In this document: positions 51,271-59,441 of the stretch, in pieces | Layout of the letters: each line of letters opens with the position of its first letter | Position numbering within the stretch: the stretch's first letter is position 1 | Source: JAMXLJ01 sp036558745 | Lineage (GTDB): Bacteria > Actinomycetota > Acidimicrobiia > IMCC26256 > JAMXLJ01 | Direction of reading: 5' to 3' | Assembly: GCA_036558745.1 (NCBI GenBank) | Contig: DATBEZ010000021.1 | Coordinates: 1 to 64,000, forward strand | Length of the DNA stretch: 64,000 nt | Notes under the pieces: generated by a model | The model's input: the letters and a program-made list of their open reading frames with translations, nothing else | The model's database searches: none | What the model was told of the DNA's origin: nothing | Position numbers and translations under genes: made by a program

Positions 51271-52137
51271 ATGACAACCACGATCACGGCGACGGCCGCG
51301 GGCACGTGGAAGCTCGGTGGCGAGCTGCCCGTTGCGCGCATGGGCTTCGGTGCGATGCGCCTCACCGGACCGGGTATCTGGGGTGAGCCGCGCGATCGCG
51401 ACGAGTGCATCGCGGTGCTGCGGCGCTCGGTCGAGCGCGAGGTGACGTTCATCGACACCGCGGACGCGTACGGCCCGGAGGTGAGCGAGAGCCTCATCGC
51501 CGAGGCGCTGCATCCGTACCCCGACGACCTCGTCATCGGGACGAAGGCCGGACTGCTGCGCGACGGTCCCGACCAGTGGCGCCCCGACGGCCGGCCCGAG
51601 CACCTGCGCGAGGCGGTCGAGGGGTCGTTGCGGCGCCTGCGCGTCGAGCGACTCGATCTCCTCCAGCTCCACCGACCCGACCCGGCCGTGCCGCTCGAGG
51701 AGTCCATGGGCGAGCTCGCGCGTCTGCGCGACGAGGGCAAGATCCGTCTCATCGGTGTCTGCAACGTCGACGAGCGTCAGCTCGAGGTTGCCATGCGGGT
51801 GACGCCGGTCGTGAGCGTGCAGAACCGGATGAACCTCGAGGACCGCAGCTCCGACACAGTTCTGGTGCGGTGTGAGGCCGAGCAGCTCGCGTTCCTCCCG
51901 TGGGCGCCGCTCGGCGCGGGTCGCTGGCGGCGTGCAGGCGACGTGCTGGTCGAGGTGGCGAAGCGCCACGACGCGACGCCGAACCAGGTCGCGCTCGCGT
52001 GGTTGCTCGCCCGCTCGCCGGTGATGCTGGTGATCCCCGGTACGTCGACCCGGGCTCATCTCGACGAGAACATCGACGCGGCAGGCATCGAGCTGACAGC
52101 CGACCAGCTGGACCTGCTCGATCGCGCGGGCGCGTGA
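51271..52137 (+). CDS. aldo/keto reductase
   Basis: 288 aa. The catalytic tetrad is visible: Asp in FIDTADAYGP, Tyr in the same motif, Lys in VIGTKAG and His in LLQLHRPDP. NADPH-binding residues near the C-terminus include IPGTSTRAHLDENI. This resembles the PdxI/YajO or Tas-like AKR branch that reduces aldehydes and small ketones. The substrate is not predictable. It stands alone after the TPR gene with its own leader. Confidence 0.93.
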   Translation: MTTTITATAAGTWKLGGELPVARMGFGAMRLTGPGIWGEPRDRDECIAVLRRSVEREVTFIDTADAYGPEVSESLIAEALHPYPDDLVIGTKAGLLRDGPDQWRPDGRPEHLREAVEGSLRRLRVERLDLLQLHRPDPAVPLEESMGELARLRDEGKIRLIGVCNVDERQLEVAMRVTPVVSVQNRMNLEDRSSDTVLVRCEAEQLAFLPWAPLGAGRWRRAGDVLVEVAKRHDATPNQVALAWLLARSPVMLVIPGTSTRAHLDENIDAAGIELTADQLDLLDRAGA

Positions 52138-52159
52138 TCCAAGGCGCGCGCGGCGCGCG

Positions 52160-53143
52160 TCAGTGCCGGAGCTCCTCCGGTGTGACGTCGACCTCGCGGA
52201 CCTGCCCGTCGCGGTAGATCGTGACGCGCGTCGCGCGTCCGATGCGTTCCCCTGCCATGAGTCGCTGGAGCTCGCCGACACCTTCCAACGCGAGGCCGTC
52301 GATCTCGAGCACGACGTCTTCGGGTCGGATCCCGGCGCGCGCCGCCGGGCTCCCCGCGACGACCGACGTGACTTCGAGCCCGCGCTCGCGCCCAGTGACC
52401 TGGATCGCACGCGGCGGGAGCGGTCTCGTACCGCCCGCGAGGCCGAGGTACGCGCGGCGGACGCGCCCGTCGCTCATGAGCGCGCCGATGATGGCCCGCG
52501 TCGTCGCGTCGATCGGGACTGCGAGCCCGAGCCCCTGACCGATGCCGGGCCCGACCACCGCGGTGTTGACTCCGACGACCTCGGCCGCCGCGTTCGCGAG
52601 CGCGCCACCCGAGTTGCCGGGGTGGAGCGCGGCGTCGGTCTGGATGACGTTCTCGACGAGACGCGTCGCCCGTCCGGCGCGGGTCGTCATCGACCGGCCG
52701 ATGCCGCTCACGACGCCCGCGCTCACCGAGCCGGCGAAGCCGAGAGGGTTGCCGACCGCGACGACGAGCTGACCGACCTGGAGCCGGGACGCGTCGCCGA
52801 GCTGGGCGGGCTGGAGCGACATGCCGCCGTCAGAAACATGCACCCGCACGACCGCGAGGTCGGAGAGCGGGTCCGCGCCCACGACCGTGAAGTCGAGCTC
52901 GCGACCGTCGGTGAACGCGGCGCTGCCCGACTCCGACCGCTCCACCACGTGCGCGGACGTGAGGATGAAGCCGTCGGGCGTCATGACGACCCCTGAGCCC
53001 GCGCCGGGTGCCGTCCCGTCACGGTTGCGTCGGTGCACTCGGAGGCTGACGACGGACGGCGTGAGCACGCGCGCGACGCGGGTGACGACGCGCGAGTACG
53101 CGTCGAGCACGTCGTCGTTGCCGTCGAGAATGGTCGTGGTCAC
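52160..53143 (-). CDS. HtrA/DegP-like serine protease with PDZ domain, no export signal
   Basis: 327 aa. Trypsin-like (S1C) domain with H65 (LTSAHVVE), D95 (DLAVVRV) and S178 (HPGNSGGAL), then one PDZ domain from about 245 (GLEVTSVVAGSPAARAGIRPEDVVLEIDG). Unlike typical HtrA it has no signal peptide or transmembrane helix at its start, so it should be cytoplasmic. It overlaps the following protease gene by 4 nt. The pair is divergent from an HxlR regulator. Confidence 0.9.
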   Translation of the reverse strand: MTTTILDGNDDVLDAYSRVVTRVARVLTPSVVSLRVHRRNRDGTAPGAGSGVVMTPDGFILTSAHVVERSESGSAAFTDGRELDFTVVGADPLSDLAVVRVHVSDGGMSLQPAQLGDASRLQVGQLVVAVGNPLGFAGSVSAGVVSGIGRSMTTRAGRATRLVENVIQTDAALHPGNSGGALANAAAEVVGVNTAVVGPGIGQGLGLAVPIDATTRAIIGALMSDGRVRRAYLGLAGGTRPLPPRAIQVTGRERGLEVTSVVAGSPAARAGIRPEDVVLEIDGLALEGVGELQRLMAGERIGRATRVTIYRDGQVREVDVTPEELRH

Positions 53144-54054
53144 GCCGAGCCGTCCTCGGTCGTGTCGTCGAACCCGAGCCGCACGTCGAGCTCGTCGACG
53201 CCACGCACGATGCGCAGCGCGAGCGGCGCGTCGGCGTCGAGCGCGTCGAGGACGTCGAAGATGTCGTCGGGGTTGGTGACCGCGCGGCCGCCGGCCTCGA
53301 CGATGAGGTCGCCTTCCCGGAGCCCGGCGCGTTGCGCGGGACCGCCCTCCTCGACGACGCGCACGAGCAGGCCGTCACGCTCCGGAAGCCCGACCGCGCG
53401 GCGCAGCTTTCGGGCCGCGAACGCGGGCGCGAGGCCGACGCCGAGACGCCGCCGCGTGGGGACCTCGCCGCGAGCGAGCTGGTCGACGCGCGCCCGGAGC
53501 GCGGCGTCGGCGGGCAGAGCCAGGTAGAAGCCCTCGCCGAGGCGGTGGGTGTTGATGCCGACGAGCCGCCCCTCGGTGTCGACGACCGGGCCGCCCGACG
53601 AGCCGCGGCCGAGGGGCGCGGTGTGCTCGAGGCTGCCGCTCACGCGCCGGCCGCGGGGGCCGCGGAAGGTGCGCCCGACCGACGACACCAGCCCGAAGCC
53701 GACGCGCAGCCCGTTGCCGGCGTGGTTCGCGAGCGCGAACACCGCGCTGCCGAGGGCCGGGTCGACGTCGGCGGGAGCCCACGCGACGGGGGCGACGTCA
53801 CCGGTGTCGACCGTGAGCACGGCCACGTCGCCGTCGACGTCGACGCCCGCGACCGTGGCGGTCTCGCGGCGCCCGTCGACGAAGGTCACGGTGGTCTCGG
53901 CACCGCGGAGGTTGTGGGCGTTGGTGACGACGACTCCCGGGTCGACCACGACCCCGGCGCCCCGGCCCTGGCCCCGGCCGATGCGGACCACCGCCGGACC
54001 CGCGGCGCCGGCCGCCCGCGCCGCCGACTCCTGCAACTCCTCGAGGTAGCTCAT
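53140..54054 (-). CDS. second HtrA-like serine protease with PDZ domain, no export signal
   Basis: 304 aa from ATG 54054. Triad H47 (TNAHNL), D76 (GDVAVL), S153 (GSSGGP), with a compact PDZ domain from about 228 (GLLVRVVEEGGPAQRAGLREGDLI). Only about 30% like its neighbour by eye, so an old duplication or independent pairing. No signal peptide, so cytoplasmic as well. It is the first gene of the two-protease operon; the promoter region carries ACTTG/CAAGT half-sites. Confidence 0.88.
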   Translation of the reverse strand: MSYLEELQESAARAAGAAGPAVVRIGRGQGRGAGVVVDPGVVVTNAHNLRGAETTVTFVDGRRETATVAGVDVDGDVAVLTVDTGDVAPVAWAPADVDPALGSAVFALANHAGNGLRVGFGLVSSVGRTFRGPRGRRVSGSLEHTAPLGRGSSGGPVVDTEGRLVGINTHRLGEGFYLALPADAALRARVDQLARGEVPTRRRLGVGLAPAFAARKLRRAVGLPERDGLLVRVVEEGGPAQRAGLREGDLIVEAGGRAVTNPDDIFDVLDALDADAPLALRIVRGVDELDVRLGFDDTTEDGSA

Positions 54055-54095
54055 GACGTGCCTCCGTGCCGATCTCGTGTGACGGAACGCTGGTG

Positions 54096-54118
54096 ACTTG
54101 CGATGAGCAAGTAACTTG
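54096..54118. promoter_or_regulatory. three ACTTG/CAAGT half-sites, likely HxlR operator
   Basis: ACTTGC (54096-54101), GCAAGT (54107-54112) and ACTTG (54114-54118) form two overlapping inverted repeats in the 148-bp gap between the protease operon and the HxlR gene. HxlR regulators often bind such short inverted half-sites. Confidence 0.6.
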
Positions 54119-54202
54119 TGAATCGAAAGCTACTGCGGGGCGCGGGCCCGCGCCAAGGAATTTCGGCCGGGCGCTCCCCGACCGGGTGGGAGAGGATGGG
54201 AC

Positions 54203-54622
54203 ATGACCGCGGCACCGGACCCGCTCGACGCCGCGCTGGCCCAGGTCGGCGACCGCTGGACCCTCCAGGTCGTGGACGCGCTGCTCCCCGGCCCGCGCCG
54301 GTTCACCGAGCTCCAGGAGGCGCTCGGCGGCATCGCGACGAACGTCCTGTCCCAGCGGCTCAAGCAGCTGGAGCGGGGCGGGGTGGTGGTCGCCCGCCCC
54401 TACTCGACCCGGCCCCCACGCCACGCGTACGAGCTCACCGAGACGGGCCGTGAGCTCGCGGGCGCGCTCGTGCTGCTGACCGAGTGGGGCGCCCGCCTCG
54501 GCGAGACGGGGGAGGTGCCCCATCACGAGGCGTGCGGCACCGCGCTCGAGCCCCGCTGGTTCTGCCCGACGTGCGACCGGACCGTCGACGACGACGAGAG
54601 CGACCGCCTCCGCTACGCGTGA
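54203..54622 (+). CDS. HxlR-family regulator with a possible zinc-binding tail
   Basis: 139 aa. Winged helix: VGDRWTLQVVDALLPGPRRFTELQEALGG, then TNVLSQRLKQLERGGVVVARPY is the HxlR hallmark. The C-terminus is unusual: HHEACGTALEPRWFCPTCDRTV contains C111, C121, C124 and H107/H108, a plausible zinc or redox site. It might sense oxidants or metals and control the divergent protease pair; that is inference. Confidence 0.88.
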   Translation: MTAAPDPLDAALAQVGDRWTLQVVDALLPGPRRFTELQEALGGIATNVLSQRLKQLERGGVVVARPYSTRPPRHAYELTETGRELAGALVLLTEWGARLGETGEVPHHEACGTALEPRWFCPTCDRTVDDDESDRLRYA

Positions 54623-54686
54623 CCCGGCGCGCGTGGGCGGGGGACGGTGACCCAACCGGGAGCGGGCCTGCGGTGTGTCACCCGTG

Positions 54687-55190
54687 ATGAGCGACGCGCT
54701 GGTCGACGTCGAGGACCTGTTCCGGGCGAACTACGACCGGCTCGTCCGCGTGCTCACGGCGGCGAGCGGTGACGCGGGCGACGCGGCTGACGCGGTGCAG
54801 GAGGCGTTCGTCCAGGCGTACGTGCACTGGCGGCGCGTGCGCACCTACGACGATCCCGTCGCGTGGATCCGGCGTGTCGCGTTGCACCGGGTGCTGAACG
54901 CGCGCCGGAGCCGCGAACGCCGCGCGCGTGCAGTCGGTCGGCTCGGCGCTCGCGCCGACGAGGTCGCGGCGCCGGCAGAGGCGGGCGATCGGCGGGTGGA
55001 CCTCTCCCGCGCGCTGGCCCAGCTCCCTCCCCGTCAGCGCGCGGTGGTCGCGTTGCACTACTTCGCGCAGCTGAGCGTACAGGAGGTCGCGGACGCGATG
55101 GGCACGAGCGCGGGCACGGTCAAGTCGCAGCTACACGACGCGCGTCGCACGCTCGGCAGGTTCTTCGAGGAGGTGTCTCATGAGCGATGA
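54687..55190 (+). CDS. ECF sigma factor (SigE-like)
   Basis: 167 aa from ATG 54687 (a GTG at 54675 is possible). Sigma2 at about 10-75 (LFRANYDRLVRVLTAASGDAGDAADAVQEAFVQAY) and sigma4 at about 105-155 (LPPRQRAVVALHYFAQLSVQEVADAMGTSAGTVKSQL). A compact SigE-family factor without extension. Its end overlaps the next gene by 11 nt, and that gene has the layout of an anti-sigma or sensor protein. Confidence 0.88.
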   Translation: MSDALVDVEDLFRANYDRLVRVLTAASGDAGDAADAVQEAFVQAYVHWRRVRTYDDPVAWIRRVALHRVLNARRSRERRARAVGRLGARADEVAAPAEAGDRRVDLSRALAQLPPRQRAVVALHYFAQLSVQEVADAMGTSAGTVKSQLHDARRTLGRFFEEVSHER

Positions 55191-56352
55191 CTTCACGCCC
55201 GGAGAAGATGGGTGGGAGCGCGCGCTGGCCGGCGTGCTCGACGAGCCTGCTGCGGACGCGTTCGACATCGACCGCGAGTGGCGCGCGCTCGCGCCGCGGC
55301 TCGTGCGGGCGCGACGCGTCCGTCGCGTGCGCACGGGTGTGGTCGCGGTCGCGTGTGTCGCTGCTCTCGGCGCGGTCGCGTACGTCGCACCGCCGCTCGG
55401 TGGTGGTCACCGCCGGACCGGGATCGCGACGCAGCCGGGTCCCGCGCCGCGCGCCACCGACGCGCTCGTCGCCGTGCCGCCCGAGCCGGTCGTGGATCCC
55501 GCGCTGACCCGGCTCCTCGCCCTCCCGTCGTGTCATACGGCCGGCGACTACCCGACGTGGGCGGTGAGCGCGATCGCCCCGTACGCGCACGTCGACGCCT
55601 CGACGTTCCGGTCGCTGCCACTGCGCGAGGTCGCGACGGCCCTGCCGCTGCCGACGGATGTGCCCGGCGCGTCGTGCGCGGTCTCAGGCGTGTTCGGCGA
55701 CGCGTGGGGCTGGGAGCTGCAGAGCGGAAGCGGCGCGGTGCTCGCCCGGGGAATCGGCGTCCCCTCCGGGCCGGTGGTTCCCGAGCGGATGACCTCGCAC
55801 ATCGTGACGTATCACCAGGAGACGATCGGCTCCGGCCAACCATTGAGCGGGTTCATCGAGGGCGATCGGGTCGAGGCCGTCATTGCCGACGCAGTGAACG
55901 CGGACCGCATCGTGGTGCTCGAGATGACCGGTCGGAGCGTGCGATCGGAGGCTGAGGGTGTCGCGCTCGAGCGGCACCTGTCGCTCGCGGAGCGCGTCCC
56001 GATCGAGCCCGCGGCGGGATTGCTCCCGACCCGTGTCCCACCCGGATTCCACCGGTGCCTCGCCGACTTCGGCCCGCCCGTGTCGACCACCGCCGCGCGC
56101 TACTGCGACGGGCGCGGCGCGACGATCGTCGTGAGCTCGTTCGTGCGCAGCGTCCCGGCCGGAGGGCATCCAGTCGTCGTCGCCGGCCGCCCCGCGACGG
56201 CGGACCGGACCGCGCGGGGGCCGCGCCTCAGCGTCGAGATCTCGCGCGGCGCGGGCGTCGTGAGCGCGCAAGGGCCCGACGACGTCACCGAGGCCCAGCT
56301 CGTCGGCATGCTCGCATCGGTCCCGGTCGTCGCCGGCAACCTCGGCCGCTGA
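55180..56352 (+). CDS. anti-sigma-like single-pass membrane protein
   Basis: 390 aa from ATG 55180, inside the sigma gene's last codons. A short acidic cytoplasmic part (1-45), one membrane helix (VVAVACVAALGAVAYVA, about 50-66), then about 320 residues outside with two paired cysteines (LPSCHTAGDY, GASCAVSG, and HRCLADFG, ARYCDGRG). The layout is that of anti-sigma factors and partners of SigE-type factors, but no zinc anti-sigma motif is present. It could sense something outside the cell. Function inferred from context. Confidence 0.72.
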   Translation: MSDDFTPGEDGWERALAGVLDEPAADAFDIDREWRALAPRLVRARRVRRVRTGVVAVACVAALGAVAYVAPPLGGGHRRTGIATQPGPAPRATDALVAVPPEPVVDPALTRLLALPSCHTAGDYPTWAVSAIAPYAHVDASTFRSLPLREVATALPLPTDVPGASCAVSGVFGDAWGWELQSGSGAVLARGIGVPSGPVVPERMTSHIVTYHQETIGSGQPLSGFIEGDRVEAVIADAVNADRIVVLEMTGRSVRSEAEGVALERHLSLAERVPIEPAAGLLPTRVPPGFHRCLADFGPPVSTTAARYCDGRGATIVVSSFVRSVPAGGHPVVVAGRPATADRTARGPRLSVEISRGAGVVSAQGPDDVTEAQLVGMLASVPVVAGNLGR

Positions 56353-56358
56353 TCCTCC

Positions 56359-56416
56359 ATCCCGCAGCTGGGACGCTCGTCGGCTCATGGCGCCGGTGGG
56401 CGTCCCAACCCGGGAT
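56359..56416. terminator. convergent hairpin between the anti-sigma-like and NlpC genes
   Basis: TGGGACGC (56369-56376) pairs with GCGTCCCA (56400-56407), and outer ATCCC/GGGAT (56359-56363 with 56412-56416) extend the stem. Long loop of 23 nt; no U-tract. Confidence 0.5.
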
Positions 56417-56426
56417 CGCAACGGCG

Positions 56427-57632
56427 TCAGCCGGGGCGGACCGCGCCGCTCAAATGGGCGTAGTCGACCGGTTGGAGGAGCACGAAGCTGCCGGTGTGCG
56501 TGGCGGCGATCTGCATGCCATGACCGACGTAGATGGCGACGTGCACGCTCCCGCCCGGACCCTTGAACACGAGGTCGCCGGGCTGCAGCGCGCGCAACGG
56601 TATGTGGGGGAACTGCGTGAACTGGTCGCCCGAGTAGTGGTCCATGACCACGCCGGCGGCGCGCCACGCCATCATCGTGAGGCCGGAGCAGTCGAACGTC
56701 TTGGGCCCGGCGGTGTTGAAGATGTACGGCTTGCCGAGCTGTGCCCGCGCGTATGCGACGGCCCGCCCCGCGCGCCGCGACGGCGCCGGGATCGGTCCAC
56801 CGTTCCATCCCGCGTTGCCAGCGTTGCCGCGGGACTGCGCCTGCGCGGCCAGACGCGTCGCCTCGGCCGCGGCACGCGCACGGGCTGCGGCTTCCTCACG
56901 CGCGCGCTCCTGCGCGATGAGTCGCGCGAGCTCCCCCTTGACCTGGCCGAGCAGCGCGTGCTCCCTGGCGTTGAGCGCCTCGAGATTGGTGCGCGTCGCT
57001 GCGACAGCGTCGCGCTCGTGCTCGGCCCGGGTGCGCGCGGCGACGAGCGCGGCCTGCCGTGTGTGGAGGTCGTCCTTCGTCGCTTGGAGCGTCGCGAGCA
57101 GGTCCTGGTCGCGCGCGGCGACGATCGCGCTGTAGCGCGACCGTGTCATGAGCTCGTTGAGGCTGGACACGTCGACGTCGTCGAGCGGGTTGGCGACCGC
57201 CGTCGCAACGTAGAGCGCGGCAGCGCGTCGCCCGATCACCTGCTTGAGGGCGCTCCAGCGCCGTTGCGTGTCCGCGAGCCGGACCCGGGCGTCGGTGATC
57301 GCCCGTTGGGCCCGCTGCACCGCGAGAACCGCCCCGTCGTAGCGCTCGCCCAGTGCCGAGATGCGGTCGCCGGTCGTGTCGATCTCGTTCTGGAGCCGCC
57401 GGGCCGCCGCCCGCTTGTCGTCGATCGGTGTCGCGCCCGCCCGGCCTACCGAGGCCGCCAGCGGTGCGGCCACGAGCACCGCTGCCAACACGGCCGCGAC
57501 GGTCCCCACCAGGACCCATGCGGCCGCGGGCCGGCCGCGCCGGGCGCCCGACGGTTCCCTCTCAGAGACAACACCAGTCACTGAACCCACAGTAACCACA
57601 CCGATGTCGTGATCCAAGCGCGACGCGGTCAC
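56427..57632 (-). CDS. NlpC/P60 peptidoglycan endopeptidase with coiled coil (RipA-like)
   Basis: 401 aa if GTG 57632 is used; GTG 57581 would place the hydrophobic segment (residues 39-60 here) nearer the N-terminus. A long coiled coil covers about 72-265 (KRAAARRLQNEIDTTGDRI, QERAREEAAARARAAAEATR). The NlpC/P60 domain follows with C315 (FDCSGL), H364 (SVHVAIYVG) and H379 (ATHTG) as the catalytic set. Such enzymes cut the peptide stem of peptidoglycan, often in cell division; the coiled coil usually masks the active site. Confidence 0.9.
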   Translation of the reverse strand: MTASRLDHDIGVVTVGSVTGVVSEREPSGARRGRPAAAWVLVGTVAAVLAAVLVAAPLAASVGRAGATPIDDKRAAARRLQNEIDTTGDRISALGERYDGAVLAVQRAQRAITDARVRLADTQRRWSALKQVIGRRAAALYVATAVANPLDDVDVSSLNELMTRSRYSAIVAARDQDLLATLQATKDDLHTRQAALVAARTRAEHERDAVAATRTNLEALNAREHALLGQVKGELARLIAQERAREEAAARARAAAEATRLAAQAQSRGNAGNAGWNGGPIPAPSRRAGRAVAYARAQLGKPYIFNTAGPKTFDCSGLTMMAWRAAGVVMDHYSGDQFTQFPHIPLRALQPGDLVFKGPGGSVHVAIYVGHGMQIAATHTGSFVLLQPVDYAHLSGAVRPG

Positions 57633-57677
57633 GCCGGCACCCAGCGTCGTGGCGTGACGGCCCGCCTGCCGCGGGCG

Positions 57678-59372
57678 TCAGTTCTGGTCGACGGGGTTCG
57701 TGGTGGTGGCGCCCGCCGAGGGCCCCGACACCTCACCCCGGGCGGGGATGCCCCGGTTCGGCAGGAGCGCGCGGTTCGAGACCGAGGGATGCGCGACCCC
57801 CGCCGGGCCCTGTCCGAACGCGGCGAGCACGTTCGCCATGATCGCCGTGACCGCGTCGCTGTGGCGACAGCCGCCCTGCGGGCATGTCGCCGGTGTGCCC
57901 AAGCTGTTCACCCACCACCCGGTGCCGGTCGCGAACACGCCCGCACCGCTCGGCGCCGAGTAGTACGTCATGTCCGAGTAGCTGGGCTTGTGCTGGCACT
58001 GCAGCGGCGAGTGCGCGAGCACGGCCACGTTGGACGGTCCGGCCATCTCCGGGTTCCAGCGGTCGTACTCGGTCCCGATCAGATGCGGCAGGTGCGCGCC
58101 GTTCTGCAGCCCGGTCCCGGCGAAGATCCACGACGACGCGTCGGCGATCACCATGTCGGCATCGACGGGGTTGCACTCGTACATCTCGCCGATGACCGTG
58201 CTCTCGGGGTGGTTCAGCGGGGGTGCGCGCCAGTCGACCGTCTTGTCGCCCGGTGCGGGCGTGGGATCCTCGCTCGCGCTCTTGTAGTCGACGATGTGGC
58301 GATCGGGTCCGAGCGACGACGCATCGAAGCGCACGTGGCGGAACATCGCGTTCGCGCCCAGGAAGGCGAGGTTCACGCCGCGATCACGCGCCAGCTCGAC
58401 GCCCGCGCGCATCGTCGTCGACCAGTACTCGTCGTGCCCGAGCGTGAACAAGGCCCTGTGGTTCAGCAGCAGTTGCGGTGCGCGTTCGAGGTCGACGTCG
58501 GTCCAGTACGTGACGTCGAGGCCCTTCGACTCGACGTACGACACGAACGGGAGCTCGTTGCCGACGAAGTCGCCCGCACCGTCGTGGTCGTACGGACGGT
58601 CGAACGAGACGATGCGCGCCCGGCGCGCGTACGCAGGGTGGTCGGGCCAGCCGCCGAGGTACAGCGAATAGCCACCCCAGAGGTTGTACGCCTGCCACGT
58701 CGCCACGGAGCTCTGCACGAGGAACGCGGCATGGCTCGCGTCGTCGCGGACGGTCAGCGGGACGTACCGCTGCACGCCGGTGGAGCCGACCAGCTTGAAC
58801 AGGTACTGGCCCGGCGGCCAGCTGCTGTCGAGCGAGACGGGGAGCGACGGGCGCCAGCGCGCCTCGACCATGTTCACGCCCGGGACGACGGTCGCGGCCG
58901 CCTGCTTCGTCCCGGGGAGCTCGGCGGAGTGCCAGACCAGACGGCCCCCCAACCCGCCGTACCAGCCCATCCGGTACGCCTCGACGTGGAAGGTCGGCGC
59001 CGTCGTCGACACGTACAGCGACACGGTGTCGCCGGCCTGCGCGCTGACGTGGTCGGCGTACCCCTCGATGTCGTGCGCGGCACCGGTACGGGTGATCACC
59101 CAGTCGCGCGTCCCCGGGCGAGCGTTCTCGTCGACGACCCAGCGCGCCGTCGGCGCGTCGGAACGCGTGAGCGTGACCGGCTGGACCGCGGATCGCGTCG
59201 TGGTCGTGGGGTGGGTGTGCGCCGGCTTCTTCTTGTGTGGTGCCCGCGGTCGCGTCGCGGTGTGCCTCGGAGTGCCGGCTGCGCCCTCGCTGCGCGCGGG
59301 TTCGGGCCAGGTCGCCCAGATGCAGAGGACGATCACGACGAGCAGCGCCATGAGCGCGTGCCTGCGATCCAT
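57678..59372 (-). CDS. secreted N,N-dimethylformamidase large-subunit-like protein
   Basis: 564 aa from ATG 59372. Signal anchor (MALLVVIVLCIWATWP), a Pro/Thr/His-rich linker, then a domain of the DMFase beta-subunit C-terminal type: GYADHVSAQAGDTVSLYVST, YRMGWYGGLGGRLVW, SFDRPYDHDG, LGHDEYWSTTMRAG and GLQNGAHLPHLIGTEYDRW. The family includes the amidohydrolase subunit that splits dimethylformamide, but most secreted members have unknown substrates; they may act on polymers. Same strand as the NlpC gene. Confidence 0.8.
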   Translation of the reverse strand: MDRRHALMALLVVIVLCIWATWPEPARSEGAAGTPRHTATRPRAPHKKKPAHTHPTTTTRSAVQPVTLTRSDAPTARWVVDENARPGTRDWVITRTGAAHDIEGYADHVSAQAGDTVSLYVSTTAPTFHVEAYRMGWYGGLGGRLVWHSAELPGTKQAAATVVPGVNMVEARWRPSLPVSLDSSWPPGQYLFKLVGSTGVQRYVPLTVRDDASHAAFLVQSSVATWQAYNLWGGYSLYLGGWPDHPAYARRARIVSFDRPYDHDGAGDFVGNELPFVSYVESKGLDVTYWTDVDLERAPQLLLNHRALFTLGHDEYWSTTMRAGVELARDRGVNLAFLGANAMFRHVRFDASSLGPDRHIVDYKSASEDPTPAPGDKTVDWRAPPLNHPESTVIGEMYECNPVDADMVIADASSWIFAGTGLQNGAHLPHLIGTEYDRWNPEMAGPSNVAVLAHSPLQCQHKPSYSDMTYYSAPSGAGVFATGTGWWVNSLGTPATCPQGGCRHSDAVTAIMANVLAAFGQGPAGVAHPSVSNRALLPNRGIPARGEVSGPSAGATTTNPVDQN

Positions 59373-59441
59373 CGGGCGGACACTAGCGACGGCCGCGGTC
59401 GCGATCCGGGTCGGGCTCTCACGGCCCCGCGACGAGGCGCG

